A stretch of 33,745 bases of DNA, from NCBI GenBank assembly GCA_027078745.1, contig JALWWO010000024.1:1-33745 (forward strand), given 5' to 3'. The DNA is from Chromatiaceae bacterium (lineage in GTDB: Bacteria > Pseudomonadota > Gammaproteobacteria > Chromatiales > Chromatiaceae). Positions 6,472 through 14,790 of the stretch are shown in pieces. A program made the position numbers and the translations under genes. Each line of letters begins with the position of its first letter. Within the stretch, counting starts at the first letter, position 1. The notes under the pieces are model-generated. The model was not told where the DNA came from and did no database searches. It saw only the letters and a program-made list of their open reading frames with translations.

Positions 6472-8097
6472 ATGACCTTCTGGGACTGGGCACTGATCGT
6501 GGTCTATATCGTTTCCATGATTGGCTTCAGCATCTACCTCAGCCGCGGCCAAAACAACCAAGCGGATTACTACCTCGGGGGCCGGAATCTCCCCTGGTGG
6601 GCGGTGGGCATCTCCACCATGGCCACCCAGACTTCTGCAGTGAGCTTCATTTCCATCCCCGCCTTCGTCGCCCTGAAGCCGGAAGGCGGGCTGACTTGGC
6701 TGCAATACGAACTAGCAGTGCCTCTAGCGATGATTCTGGTAGCCATGCTCATGTTGCCCTTCTTCCGGCATCTGGAACTCATCAGCGTGTATAGCTACCT
6801 GGAAATGCGCTTCGGGGCGAAAGCCCGCACCCTGGTGAGCGCGGTTTTCCTGCTAAGCCGCGGTCTGGGCAGCGGTGTGGGTCTTTATGCAAGCGCCATC
6901 GTGCTCACAGTGATCCTGGGCATTCCCATCTGGGCAACCATCCTCATCATGGGGATTTCCACCCTGATCTATGACACCATCGGCGGCATGAAAGCAGTGG
7001 TCTATTCTGACGTAATTCAGAGTCTCATTCTGCTAATCGGGCTCTTTCTGTGCATCTATTTCGCCCTCAAGATGGTGGGAGGTACGGATGCCATTCTGGA
7101 AACTGTGGATGCAGCTCGCTGGCATGCCCTGAATCTCACCACCGGGTTGGGCGATGGGGCAGACAGCCCCTTCTGGGGTTTCTTGGTGGGCGGTCTGTTC
7201 CTGTACATGGCTTATTATGGTTCCGATCAAAGCCAGGTACAGCGGGAACTGTCCGCCACGTCCATTCAAGATACCCGCCGCTCTCTCTACTTCAACGGCT
7301 TTGCCCGATTTCCTCTGACCCTGCTCTACGTGACCATGGGGCTGGCCTTGGCGGCCGCCTATTCCGTATCCACCCAGTTATCTCCGGTAGTAACCATCGA
7401 AAATCTGGATCATCTGGTCCCTGTGTTCATCCTGGTCCATCTGCCCGATGGCGTGCGGGGACTGTTGGTAGCGGCTCTGCTGGCAGCCTCCATGTCCAGC
7501 CTGGATTCCGCCCTGAATTCTCTGTCTGCCGCGACCATGCGGGACTTTATCGAGCGGGGTCGGCAGCTCAGCGAGCGCCAAAGCCTTATCTGGGGTAAGG
7601 TAACCACCGTGGTTTGGGGGTTGGCCATCACTGGGTTTGCCTTTGTGGTGGGCGGGATTTCAGACACGGTAGTAGAAAGCATCAACAAGATTGGGTCCGC
7701 TTTTTATGGGCCCATCCTCGCCGCCTTTCTCGTCGGTTTGCTCTCCCGCACGGCTACGGGGACGGGTGTTATCTGGGGTGTAGTCGCCGGTGTGGGCTTT
7801 AATCTGGTGCTCTGGATCGGATTTCCCGATCTCTTCTGGATGTGGTGGAATTGCTTCGGGTTGATTGTGGCAGTGCTGGTCACCCTGATGGTCAGCCGCT
7901 TCAGTGCCCCCTGCCCAGCGGAGTGCATCCGCCGTTATACGCTCCCGGGCAGCGGTTTTCTGGCCCGAGAAAAGCTCTGGCAACCCGCCTACACTTATTT
8001 GTTACTCTGGTTTTTTCTATTGCTCGCCCTGTTGTTCGGGCTGAACTGGTTTGCGGAATCCCTGTTTGAACTGGAAGGCCCGGTGCCGAATATCTAA
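6472..8097 (+). CDS. Sodium:solute symporter (SSS/SLC5 family)
   Basis: A 541-residue inner-membrane protein with about 13 hydrophobic spans, the size and pattern of the SSS family that couples Na+ entry to uptake of small solutes. Recognisable family stretches are YYLGGRNLPWWAVGISTMATQTSAV near residue 34, YDTIGGMKAVVYSDVIQ near 171 and AALLAASMSSLDSALNSLSA near 337, the last containing the Na2-site serines. The ATG follows GGGGAGAAAGGG. The substrate cannot be told from the sequence; relatives carry sugars, carboxylates, sialic acid or inositol. It is divergent from ubiU with 120 bases between the starts. The next gene starts 21 bases downstream, so read-through into the FHA set is possible. 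Confidence 0.92.
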   Translation: MTFWDWALIVVYIVSMIGFSIYLSRGQNNQADYYLGGRNLPWWAVGISTMATQTSAVSFISIPAFVALKPEGGLTWLQYELAVPLAMILVAMLMLPFFRHLELISVYSYLEMRFGAKARTLVSAVFLLSRGLGSGVGLYASAIVLTVILGIPIWATILIMGISTLIYDTIGGMKAVVYSDVIQSLILLIGLFLCIYFALKMVGGTDAILETVDAARWHALNLTTGLGDGADSPFWGFLVGGLFLYMAYYGSDQSQVQRELSATSIQDTRRSLYFNGFARFPLTLLYVTMGLALAAAYSVSTQLSPVVTIENLDHLVPVFILVHLPDGVRGLLVAALLAASMSSLDSALNSLSAATMRDFIERGRQLSERQSLIWGKVTTVVWGLAITGFAFVVGGISDTVVESINKIGSAFYGPILAAFLVGLLSRTATGTGVIWGVVAGVGFNLVLWIGFPDLFWMWWNCFGLIVAVLVTLMVSRFSAPCPAECIRRYTLPGSGFLAREKLWQPAYTYLLLWFFLLLALLFGLNWFAESLFELEGPVPNI

Positions 8098-8118
8098 AAC
8101 TTTCTCAGGAGCAATGCG

Positions 8119-8832
8119 ATGGGCTATTTGCGCGTTTATCTGGGCAATGAGCTGCAAGAACAATTTGATCTCGATCGCATGGAGCGATTGACCATCGGGC
8201 GGGCGAAGGATAATGACCTGGTCATTCCCGATGCCAAGGTTTCCGCACATCACGCGGTGATCTTCCGAGAAGGCAAGCATTATTTTGTACAGGATCTGGG
8301 CAGTACGAACGGGGTATTTCTCAACAATCAGCGGGTTCAGCGGGCCAAGCTGAAGTACTGGGATGAAGTGCAGATCTACGACCGGATTCTCAAGTTCATG
8401 GCGCTGTCCGCGCCTCAGGAAGGGGAAACCCCGAAGAGCCAGATCCAAGCAGAGGGTGTGCAGGCTTCGAAAACCCAAGCGATCGAACTCTCGGAGGCGG
8501 AACGCCAAGCCCTGCTCAAGCGGCAACAAAAGGTAGCTTTTCTGGTCTTCCAGCGGGGCACGAAGGAAAAGACCTTTTTCTTCGAAGATCGCATCGCGGT
8601 CACCATCGGTCGATCCAGGGATAACGATATCCGCACTAAGGGATGGTTTGCCCCAGAGGTTGCCGCCCGCATCGAGCGCACTCGGAAAGGCTTCTTTCTG
8701 GTGCCCAAGCCCCGAGGGAAGGTATTTCGCAACGGTAATCCGGTGGACAAACGCACGAAAATCCAAGACGGAGATGAAATCCAAGTGCGAAATCTCGCCT
8801 TTCGGTTCTGCTATCGGGTGCGGGCAGATTGA
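8119..8832 (+). CDS. Protein with two FHA domains
   Basis: A 237-residue soluble protein with two forkhead-associated folds. FHA-1 (residues about 5-95) has every canonical phosphothreonine-binding feature: TIGRAKDNDLVIPD, SAHHAVI and DLGSTNGVFLNN. FHA-2 (about 135-235) keeps TIGRSRDNDI and FRNGNPV, but the serine-xx-histidine segment is replaced by FAPEVAARI, so it probably no longer reads phosphothreonine. The linker is charged. The ATG follows AGGAGC. It lies 6 bases before the SpoIIM-like gene, suggesting it recruits a phosphorylated partner to that membrane complex. No Ser/Thr kinase gene is present in the window. Confidence 0.9.
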   Translation: MGYLRVYLGNELQEQFDLDRMERLTIGRAKDNDLVIPDAKVSAHHAVIFREGKHYFVQDLGSTNGVFLNNQRVQRAKLKYWDEVQIYDRILKFMALSAPQEGETPKSQIQAEGVQASKTQAIELSEAERQALLKRQQKVAFLVFQRGTKEKTFFFEDRIAVTIGRSRDNDIRTKGWFAPEVAARIERTRKGFFLVPKPRGKVFRNGNPVDKRTKIQDGDEIQVRNLAFRFCYRVRAD

Positions 8833-8838
8833 TTCTCC

Positions 8839-9804
8839 ATGATCCCCCAATCCCAATTTGAGCGGGAACAGGCGGCGCTGTGGCGCGCCTACAGGAATGC
8901 CCTGGATGTCCTAGAAAGGTCAGGTCGGGCAGGCAAGCTGCACAGTTTTCCCCGCCAATTCCAGCGCATCTGCACCCATTACGCCCTCGCCCGCAGCCGA
9001 GGCTATAGCCCGGGGCTGGTGGAGGCCCTGAGTGATCTAGTGCAGCGGGGGTATCGCCAGCTCTACCGCAAGCGGATCCCTTGGCTAGCGACTACCCTTG
9101 ATTTCTTGCGCGGGGAATTCCCCCGGACTCTGCGACGGCATCGCAACCTCTTTTATCTCTCCGCCGCCCTGTTGTTCGGCCCCCTGCTGGCCATGGGTTG
9201 GGCGACCTATGAGAATGGAACACTCGTCTACAGCCTGTTGGAAGCAGACCAGGTGGCGGAGCTGGAAAGCATGTACGATCCCGCCAACCGCGAGCCAGGA
9301 CGCCCTCGGGAAGCGGATACAGATTTCGCCCAATTTGGTTTTTACATCCTGAACAATGTGCGCATTGCTTTTCAACTGTTCGCCGGCGGGCTGTTTCTGG
9401 GGCTGGGCAGTCTGTTTTTCCTGAGCTTCAACGGGCTGGTGTTCGGGGCGGTGGCCGGATATTTGACCCAGCTGGGCTATGGGGAAAGTTTTTGGACCTT
9501 TGTGAGTAGCCATGCCCCGCTGGAACTCACGGCGATCCTCATCGCAGGCACAGCAGGTCTGTTGCTCGCCCGGGCGCTGCTGGCACCGGGTCGCCGCCGC
9601 AGGCTGCACGCCCTGCAGGCCAATGCGCGGGAAGGAGTGAAGCTGATCGTTGGTGCCATGGTCATGCTGATCTTAGCCGCCCTCATCGAGGCCTTTTGGT
9701 CGGGTTCCCCCCTGCCCAAGGCATTGAAACTGGGATTTGGTCTGCTGTGGTGGGTGCTGCTCCTGCTGTATTTCAGCCGCGCGGGCCGCCCGGATGAAGG
9801 TTGA
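8839..9804 (+). CDS. SpoIIM-like (DUF95) membrane protein
   Basis: A 321-residue inner-membrane protein of the stage II sporulation protein M family, which is widespread in non-sporulating bacteria. The N-terminal 100 residues are soluble and basic. Hydrophobic segments follow around residues 108-125, 170-205, 225-250 and 270-310. The central FGFYILNNVRIAFQLFAGG and the GLVFGAVAGYLTQLGYG segment are typical of the family. Function is not known for these proteins outside spores; they usually travel with RDD, DUF4129, MoxR ATPase and DUF58 genes. Here it is flanked by the FHA protein (6 bases before) and the DUF4129 gene, whose likely start overlaps its end by 11 bases. Confidence 0.88.
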   Translation: MIPQSQFEREQAALWRAYRNALDVLERSGRAGKLHSFPRQFQRICTHYALARSRGYSPGLVEALSDLVQRGYRQLYRKRIPWLATTLDFLRGEFPRTLRRHRNLFYLSAALLFGPLLAMGWATYENGTLVYSLLEADQVAELESMYDPANREPGRPREADTDFAQFGFYILNNVRIAFQLFAGGLFLGLGSLFFLSFNGLVFGAVAGYLTQLGYGESFWTFVSSHAPLELTAILIAGTAGLLLARALLAPGRRRRLHALQANAREGVKLIVGAMVMLILAALIEAFWSGSPLPKALKLGFGLLWWVLLLLYFSRAGRPDEG

Positions 9805-11233
9805 AGCCCTGCGCATCAATCTGCGCCCTCGCTCCCCCTGGGAAGCGGTGGATTTAGGATTCGCCTTGGCCCGCCACTGGTTCCTACCGCTCTGGAGCCT
9901 GTGGTTGCTCAGCGCCTTCCCCTTGGGCTTGTTGCTCTGGCTCTGGCAGGAGCCTGGCCCCTGGCTGTTCTCGATCTGGTGGGGCAAGCCCCTCTATGAA
10001 GCACCCCTGCTCTACTGGCTGAGCCGGAAGATCTTCGGCGAATCCCTGAATTTGAAAGCACTCTGGCGGGAGAAAAAGCGGATCTTTCCCCTCGCACTGC
10101 TTCCCAATCTGCTCTGGCGAAGGTTGGTCTTGCAACGGCCCCTGCAATTCGCGCTGATCCAGCTGGAAGGATTGCGCGGGAAAGCGCGACAACAGCGCCA
10201 GCAGGTCTTAGGCGGCAGTGGCGGCACCTTGGGTTGGCTGACGATCCTCTGCGCCCATCTGGAATTCATCCTCTTTCTTTCCGCCCTATTCGTCCTCTAC
10301 AGCCTGATTCCAGAGGAATTGGAATTCCGCTTCCAGGGTTTTTGGGCTGATCAGGGGGATTGGCTCACACCCTGGTTCTATTGGTCTGCCATGAGTCTAA
10401 TCGCCCCTTTCTATGTGAGCGCGGGTTTTACCCTTTATCTGCACCGTCGAGGAGAATTAGAAGCCTGGGATCTGGACCTGCGATTCCGCCAGGCCCAGCG
10501 GAAATCGCTGCGGGGACGCGCAGCCATCTATCTCGGCCTGTCTTTAATGCTGAGCAATCTTTTTCCCCAGCCTGCACAGGCCTCAGCGCTCACCCCAGAA
10601 CAGGCTAAACGAGAAATCCGAGCCGTGCTCGCTCAGGAAGCGTTCCATCGGGTCCGAGAGATCCAAACCTGGGTTTATCGGCCAGCTCAGGTGAGGAAAG
10701 AAGAATCCTGGGATTTGAGTTGGTTGCAGCAGCTGAGACAGCGCTTCGAACCCTGGGGTAAGGGGCTGGCCCTCTTCTTCAAATGGGTGCTGATCCTGGG
10801 GGCTGCCTGGTTCCTCGCTCGCTTGATCTCGCACAGACTGAGCTGGGAAGCCTCCTATCAAAAAAAGGAGGCTTGGAATCAGAGCACTTCTCGAGTGCAC
10901 TGCAGAAAGCGCCCTGCATTGCCTGCAGAGGTCCCGCAAGCGGTGCGCAACTACTTGACCGAGGGCAATTTGCGCGCTGCCCTAGGATTGCTCTACGCAG
11001 CGAGCCTGCAAGCAGCCCAAGAGCGCTATGGCCTGTCTCTCTCCCCTGGCACCACGGAAGGCGAATATCTCGCCGCCCTTGCCCAAAAAAACCTTTCTCC
11101 CGAAGTGCAGGCGCTGATGAAGCGTTTGGTCGTGAGCTGGCAGCAACTGGCTTATGGTCATTATCCGCCGGAGGCTGTGGAAATAGATCCTTTGTTCCAG
11201 GATTGGCAACGCTGGTGGGCGGAACAAGCCTAG
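9794..11233 (+). CDS. DUF4129 domain membrane protein
   Basis: A 479-residue membrane protein if started at ATG 9794, which overlaps the end of the SpoIIM-like gene. An earlier in-frame ATG at 9737 would add a cysteine-rich stretch that reads like the neighbouring frame. Hydrophobic spans are seen near residues 28-50, 155-180, 205-225 and 335-355. A signal-like span ending QPAQASALTPEQA near residue 265 suggests the following segment is periplasmic. The last 80 residues (AALGLLYAASLQAAQERYG...TEGEYLAALAQ) fit the DUF4129 domain, seen in transglutaminase-linked and MoxR-linked clusters. Function unknown. Its TAG stop shares the palindrome CTAG with the stop of the convergent phosphatase gene. 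Confidence 0.82.
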   Translation: MKVEALRINLRPRSPWEAVDLGFALARHWFLPLWSLWLLSAFPLGLLLWLWQEPGPWLFSIWWGKPLYEAPLLYWLSRKIFGESLNLKALWREKKRIFPLALLPNLLWRRLVLQRPLQFALIQLEGLRGKARQQRQQVLGGSGGTLGWLTILCAHLEFILFLSALFVLYSLIPEELEFRFQGFWADQGDWLTPWFYWSAMSLIAPFYVSAGFTLYLHRRGELEAWDLDLRFRQAQRKSLRGRAAIYLGLSLMLSNLFPQPAQASALTPEQAKREIRAVLAQEAFHRVREIQTWVYRPAQVRKEESWDLSWLQQLRQRFEPWGKGLALFFKWVLILGAAWFLARLISHRLSWEASYQKKEAWNQSTSRVHCRKRPALPAEVPQAVRNYLTEGNLRAALGLLYAASLQAAQERYGLSLSPGTTEGEYLAALAQKNLSPEVQALMKRLVVSWQQLAYGHYPPEAVEIDPLFQDWQRWWAEQA

Positions 11234-13491
11234 TGTCTGCGCAGAAACAGCATCGCTATATCATCGGATTGTCCCGCCTGGGAAAAAGACTGAACCGAGG
11301 CCAGGATACCCGCGATCAGGTCGGTAGCGTTCCGTTGGGCGAGGATTTTTAGTCGGGCTTCCAAGCGTTCGGTGCCATAGAGCCGTCGTCCGCCGTCCAT
11401 GGCCTCGGTGATGCCGTCTGTATAAAGAAATAGCCCTTCTCCAGGTCCCAGCGTGCAAGACTGGGTGCAGTAGCTCACCCCTTCGAACACCCCCAGAGCT
11501 GGCCCCGATGCCCGCGGCAGCGGGGACGGCTCCTCTCGGAGCCGATAGGGCGGATTGTGGCCCGCATTAGCATAGGTCAAGGTGCCGGTCTCCCGATGGA
11601 AGATGCCTAAAAATAGGGTGAGGAACATGCATTGGTCGTTTTCCTGGGAAAGGACAGCGTTGACGCGCTCCAGGATTTCATGAGGAGGCAAGCCCTGTTG
11701 CGCAGTGGCGCGCAGCAGCGTTTTCGCCATCGCCATGAAGAGGGCGGCAGGAACACCTTTATCGGATACATCTCCGATCAGGAGACAGAGTCGATCCGCA
11801 TCGATGGGAAAGCAATCGTATAGATCGCCCCCCACTTCCTTAGCGGGAAGCAATTGTGCGTAGAGGTCCACAGCAAAGCGTTGGGCAAAGGGGGCAAAAT
11901 TCTGTGGCAACATACTGCACTGGATCTTGCGCGCGGTTTCCAGAGATTCTTGGATGCGATGTTTTTCCAGCGTTTCCAAAGCCATGGAAAGGCTTTGGGT
12001 GAGGAGTCGCAGCAAATCTTCATCCAGGTCATCCAGCTTCCGGGTGCCGTTGAGGGCGAACAGGTTCTCGGGCAGGGCGGGATAGGGAAAGAATGCGATG
12101 CACTGCCGATTTCGGACAAAGGCGCCCCCTCGGACAATGGCTTGGGGCAGGGGAGCTTGGGTGGGAGCGGATGCCCGAAGCTGGGCTGCATCCCAACTTC
12201 CTGGATCGCCTCCATAATGGAAGCGTTCCACCTGGATGAGGGGCTGATCCAGAAAGATCACCCGGCGCAAGATATGAACCAATTGATCTCCCATCGAGGG
12301 CATCCCGTCCGATCTCCATATGAGACGGAGGGAATCTATGATATCTCGCAGTCCCCGTTGGGCGCGCTTGCGCCTGCGGATGTTCATCAACAGGATCAGA
12401 ATGAAGGCGAGCAAGCCCAAGATCAGGGTGATGACAGACCAAATCAGTTTTTTATAGCGGTAGTAAAAAGTTTCCGGCTCATTGATCAGCAGACTGCCTT
12501 CCGGCAACCGATCGATAGCGATGTCAAATCGTTTGAGCTGTTGATAATCGAATAGATAACGGTTCGGGCTGTGCATGACGATGGGAATATCTTCCGCGTT
12601 CTCTCCCTGAAGGATGCGGCGGGCTAGGGCAGCGGCCATCTGTCCCTGGTCATAGGCACTTTTCATAAAGCCCCCCAGGACACCTTTTCCAAGCATATAG
12701 TCCGATGGACCATAGAGAGGGGCCCGCGCCCGTCGGGCGATCTCAGGGATCGATTCCCAGGGGCTGAAATGTGCGCCCGTGCCATCCTGAAAGAAACTCA
12801 AGTAAAAAATTGCGTCTTCTTCGCCCAGCTCACTGACCACATGGAGCACAGATCCCAGGGGAAGATCGACCAGATAATGGAACTGAAAACGAGCTGTATA
12901 GGTCGCTGCTGCTCGTGCGAATGCCTTGCGGAGCATGCGCCCGGTGGTCAAATTATCGGAAATCACATAAATCCGTTTCACCTCCGGTTGCAAGCGAGCG
13001 ATCAGATCCAGGTTCTTGCGGAAATCTGCTGCCTCATTGACGCCGGTAACCTGCGCCATCCCCTGGATCATCGCTGGGGTGAAATCGTTGATACCACAGA
13101 ATACGATGGGCGTATGGGGAAAGAGCGGTTTCCCCTCGTCTCGCAGAAAATTCAGCGCGTCATTATCCGTGGCAATGATGACATCGAAATGAATGCCCTG
13201 ATATTTATTTGCATAGAGCGCCCGCAGCAAGGAGAAATGGTGCGCTGTATCGATAAACTTGGTATCCATAAATTCCATCTGCAGGATTACCCAGGGTTCT
13301 TGGGAAAAGGCATCGCGAATCGCTTGCACCTCCTGTCTTGTCCAATCATAGTTGAGATTGTATGAATTCAGCACGAGTAGATGATAATCTCGATCAGCCC
13401 GGCGCTCCGAGAGAATTTGGGCAGACGATGTCTTTAGAACGAGACAGAGTGCCCAAAATGTATGGATCGCTTGCCGAAAAAAGGCACGCAT
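11230..13491 (-). CDS. Membrane PP2C-type (SpoIIE/RsbU) phosphatase with ABC-binding-like sensor
   Basis: A 753-residue membrane phosphatase. Residues 1-25 are a signal sequence. Residues about 33-330 resemble the ABC_sub_bind periplasmic binding fold (LLVLNSYNLNYDWT, FDVIIATDNDALNFLR, PIVFCGIND). A transmembrane span lies near 347-370 (IWSVITLILGLLAFILILLM), then a basic stretch and a GAF-like linker of about 140 residues. The SpoIIE-type serine phosphatase occupies about 510-753 with all metal-site motifs: AKEVGGDLYDCF, IGDVSDKGVPAALFM, YANAGHNPPY, FLYTDGITEAMD and the final SDDIAMLFL. It should dephosphorylate an anti-sigma-factor antagonist or similar STAS protein in response to a periplasmic ligand. 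None is encoded nearby. It is the last gene of a three-gene operon; its ATG overlaps the previous stop (TGATG). Confidence 0.9.
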   Translation of the reverse strand: MRAFFRQAIHTFWALCLVLKTSSAQILSERRADRDYHLLVLNSYNLNYDWTRQEVQAIRDAFSQEPWVILQMEFMDTKFIDTAHHFSLLRALYANKYQGIHFDVIIATDNDALNFLRDEGKPLFPHTPIVFCGINDFTPAMIQGMAQVTGVNEAADFRKNLDLIARLQPEVKRIYVISDNLTTGRMLRKAFARAAATYTARFQFHYLVDLPLGSVLHVVSELGEEDAIFYLSFFQDGTGAHFSPWESIPEIARRARAPLYGPSDYMLGKGVLGGFMKSAYDQGQMAAALARRILQGENAEDIPIVMHSPNRYLFDYQQLKRFDIAIDRLPEGSLLINEPETFYYRYKKLIWSVITLILGLLAFILILLMNIRRRKRAQRGLRDIIDSLRLIWRSDGMPSMGDQLVHILRRVIFLDQPLIQVERFHYGGDPGSWDAAQLRASAPTQAPLPQAIVRGGAFVRNRQCIAFFPYPALPENLFALNGTRKLDDLDEDLLRLLTQSLSMALETLEKHRIQESLETARKIQCSMLPQNFAPFAQRFAVDLYAQLLPAKEVGGDLYDCFPIDADRLCLLIGDVSDKGVPAALFMAMAKTLLRATAQQGLPPHEILERVNAVLSQENDQCMFLTLFLGIFHRETGTLTYANAGHNPPYRLREEPSPLPRASGPALGVFEGVSYCTQSCTLGPGEGLFLYTDGITEAMDGGRRLYGTERLEARLKILAQRNATDLIAGILASVQSFSQAGQSDDIAMLFLRRH

Positions 13492-14057
13492 CAGTTATTG
13501 GGCAGAATTGACATAGGACGGGACAGGATATCCACATCTCTTCCGATGCTACCCACTGCGCCGCTCAGATCGATGAGTTTTCGATCCATTTCCATCAAGT
13601 GCTGTCCCATGGTGTGCATTCGATGTTGAATTCGGTCCATGGTTTCGGAAACCTTGACCAGATTGCCCCGCATGGTTGCCATATGTTCCCCCATGGCATC
13701 GACGGAACCATAGATCGCTGGCATGGGAGCGATGAATCCATCCATCTGTTGGACGGAATCACTGAGGGCATGCATGTTCTGGGTAACATCACTGAAATCT
13801 ACCCGCATGCTCTGCATGTCTTCTGCCATGGTTACCATATAGCGGGTGATGTGGTCCATGCGAGCAGTGAACGTAGCGACCAAAGCCAGCAAGGCAATCA
13901 TCATCACCATCATGCCGATCATGGCATAGCGGATGAGGTGATTGAGTTGATTGGAATTGTGCACCAGGTTGTGCCAATGAATGAAGAGCAAATCTTCATG
14001 AAGGTCCATGAGGTGGTTCGCCAGCCGTTCGGCCTCTTCGCGCTGTCTGGGAGTCAT
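13491..14057 (-). CDS. Methionine-rich single-span coiled-coil protein, copy B
   Basis: A 188-residue protein with a short cytoplasmic-looking N-terminus, one membrane span near residues 45-65 (MIGMMVMMIALLALVATF) and a long helical tail. I count 24 methionines in 188 residues. Directly after the span they fall at positions 67, 74, 77, 81 and 84, the 7 and 3/4 spacing of a coiled-coil core. It shares with the upstream gene the pattern MRxDFxxV(T/S)Q and SVxQM, so the two are paralogues. I do not recognise a named family. The layout (membrane anchor plus helical stalk, co-translated with a sensor phosphatase) suggests a structural or signalling partner of that phosphatase. Confidence 0.8.
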   Translation of the reverse strand: MTPRQREEAERLANHLMDLHEDLLFIHWHNLVHNSNQLNHLIRYAMIGMMVMMIALLALVATFTARMDHITRYMVTMAEDMQSMRVDFSDVTQNMHALSDSVQQMDGFIAPMPAIYGSVDAMGEHMATMRGNLVKVSETMDRIQHRMHTMGQHLMEMDRKLIDLSGAVGSIGRDVDILSRPMSILPNN

Positions 14058-14060
14058 GGC

Positions 14061-14657
14061 TTACCATCCGATGAAAGGCATCATGCGCAGGGGACTGCTC
14101 ATCGTATTGACCTCCTTTTGCATGCGAAATACGTGCAGATTCACCACCCCAAAAGCCTGGTTCATCTGAGCCATATTGATTTCCATGGCAGCGAGAATCT
14201 GATCGATGGTGACCACATGTGGGGTGATGCCCTGGTTCATGGCAACTGCCATCACATCGAAATCTTCCCGCATTCGGAAGAGGCGCCTTTCCATCGGGGG
14301 AATGACGGCGATATGCTGGCGCATCTGGGCCACAGAACCTTCGATGGTCCGTATGAGTTGGGAGACTTCGTCGAAATCTCGGCGCATGGTGCTTACCTGT
14401 ACTTGCATCTGTTCCATGCGCTCGGTGATCGTGCCCATGGCCCCTACCAGCGTCCAGATTAGATAAAACACGGGTAGGCTCAGTACCATCACTATGAATA
14501 GGGAAGTGCGCGCGACCCAGAAGGTTCGCCGAATATCCTGCACGCGGCGATAGTCGATCTCTTCTTCTCGGGCGACAGAAGCGCGCAGGCGGTCTTGGAT
14601 GATGCGAAAGATCAGCAGGGTGGGATCTTCTTCGGAGGCTGGGGTTTGCACGGTCAT
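14061..14657 (-). CDS. Methionine-rich single-span coiled-coil protein, copy A
   Basis: A 198-residue paralogue of the next gene in the operon, 3 bases upstream of it. It has an acidic/basic N-terminal helix of about 45 residues, one membrane span near 50-73 (LFIVMVLSLPVFYLIWTL) and a helical tail with 18 methionines in total. Core methionines follow the same phase after the span (74, 81, 84, 91). MRRDFDEVSQ aligns with MRVDFSDVTQ of copy B. The ATG has an AAGGAA site. It is the first gene of the phosphatase operon. Family unknown; superficially it resembles the stalk of chemoreceptors, but it lacks HAMP and signalling tips. Confidence 0.8.
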   Translation of the reverse strand: MTVQTPASEEDPTLLIFRIIQDRLRASVAREEEIDYRRVQDIRRTFWVARTSLFIVMVLSLPVFYLIWTLVGAMGTITERMEQMQVQVSTMRRDFDEVSQLIRTIEGSVAQMRQHIAVIPPMERRLFRMREDFDVMAVAMNQGITPHVVTIDQILAAMEINMAQMNQAFGVVNLHVFRMQKEVNTMSSPLRMMPFIGW

Positions 14658-14706
14658 CCGTTTCCTTGTAAGTAGTGGGATGGATGCGCTTCAGTGCTCG
14701 GAACCT

Positions 14707-14730
14707 CCCCCTGGTATGGATTTCAGGGGG
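14707..14730. other. Hairpin in the leader of the coiled-coil/phosphatase operon
   Basis: A 7-bp inverted repeat, CCCCCTG and CAGGGGG, with a 10-base loop lies about 50 bases upstream of the first start codon of the operon. No T run follows on either strand, so it is not a normal terminator. It could be an operator-like palindrome or an mRNA leader hairpin. The surrounding 133-base gap (14658-14790) holds no other clear signal. Confidence 0.4.
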
Positions 14731-14790
14731 GGCGATTGTCGAACCGGTGGGGCCAAACGAGCAGCCCTGCACGATCCTTTATCTACCCCA

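Noticed and set aside
12769-14462. Plus-strand reading frames opposite the phosphatase and coiled-coil genes
   Set aside because: They are rich in His and Cys, typical of antisense to Met-rich or Asp-rich helical genes, and lack ribosome sites; the minus-strand genes have clear domains and operon overlaps.
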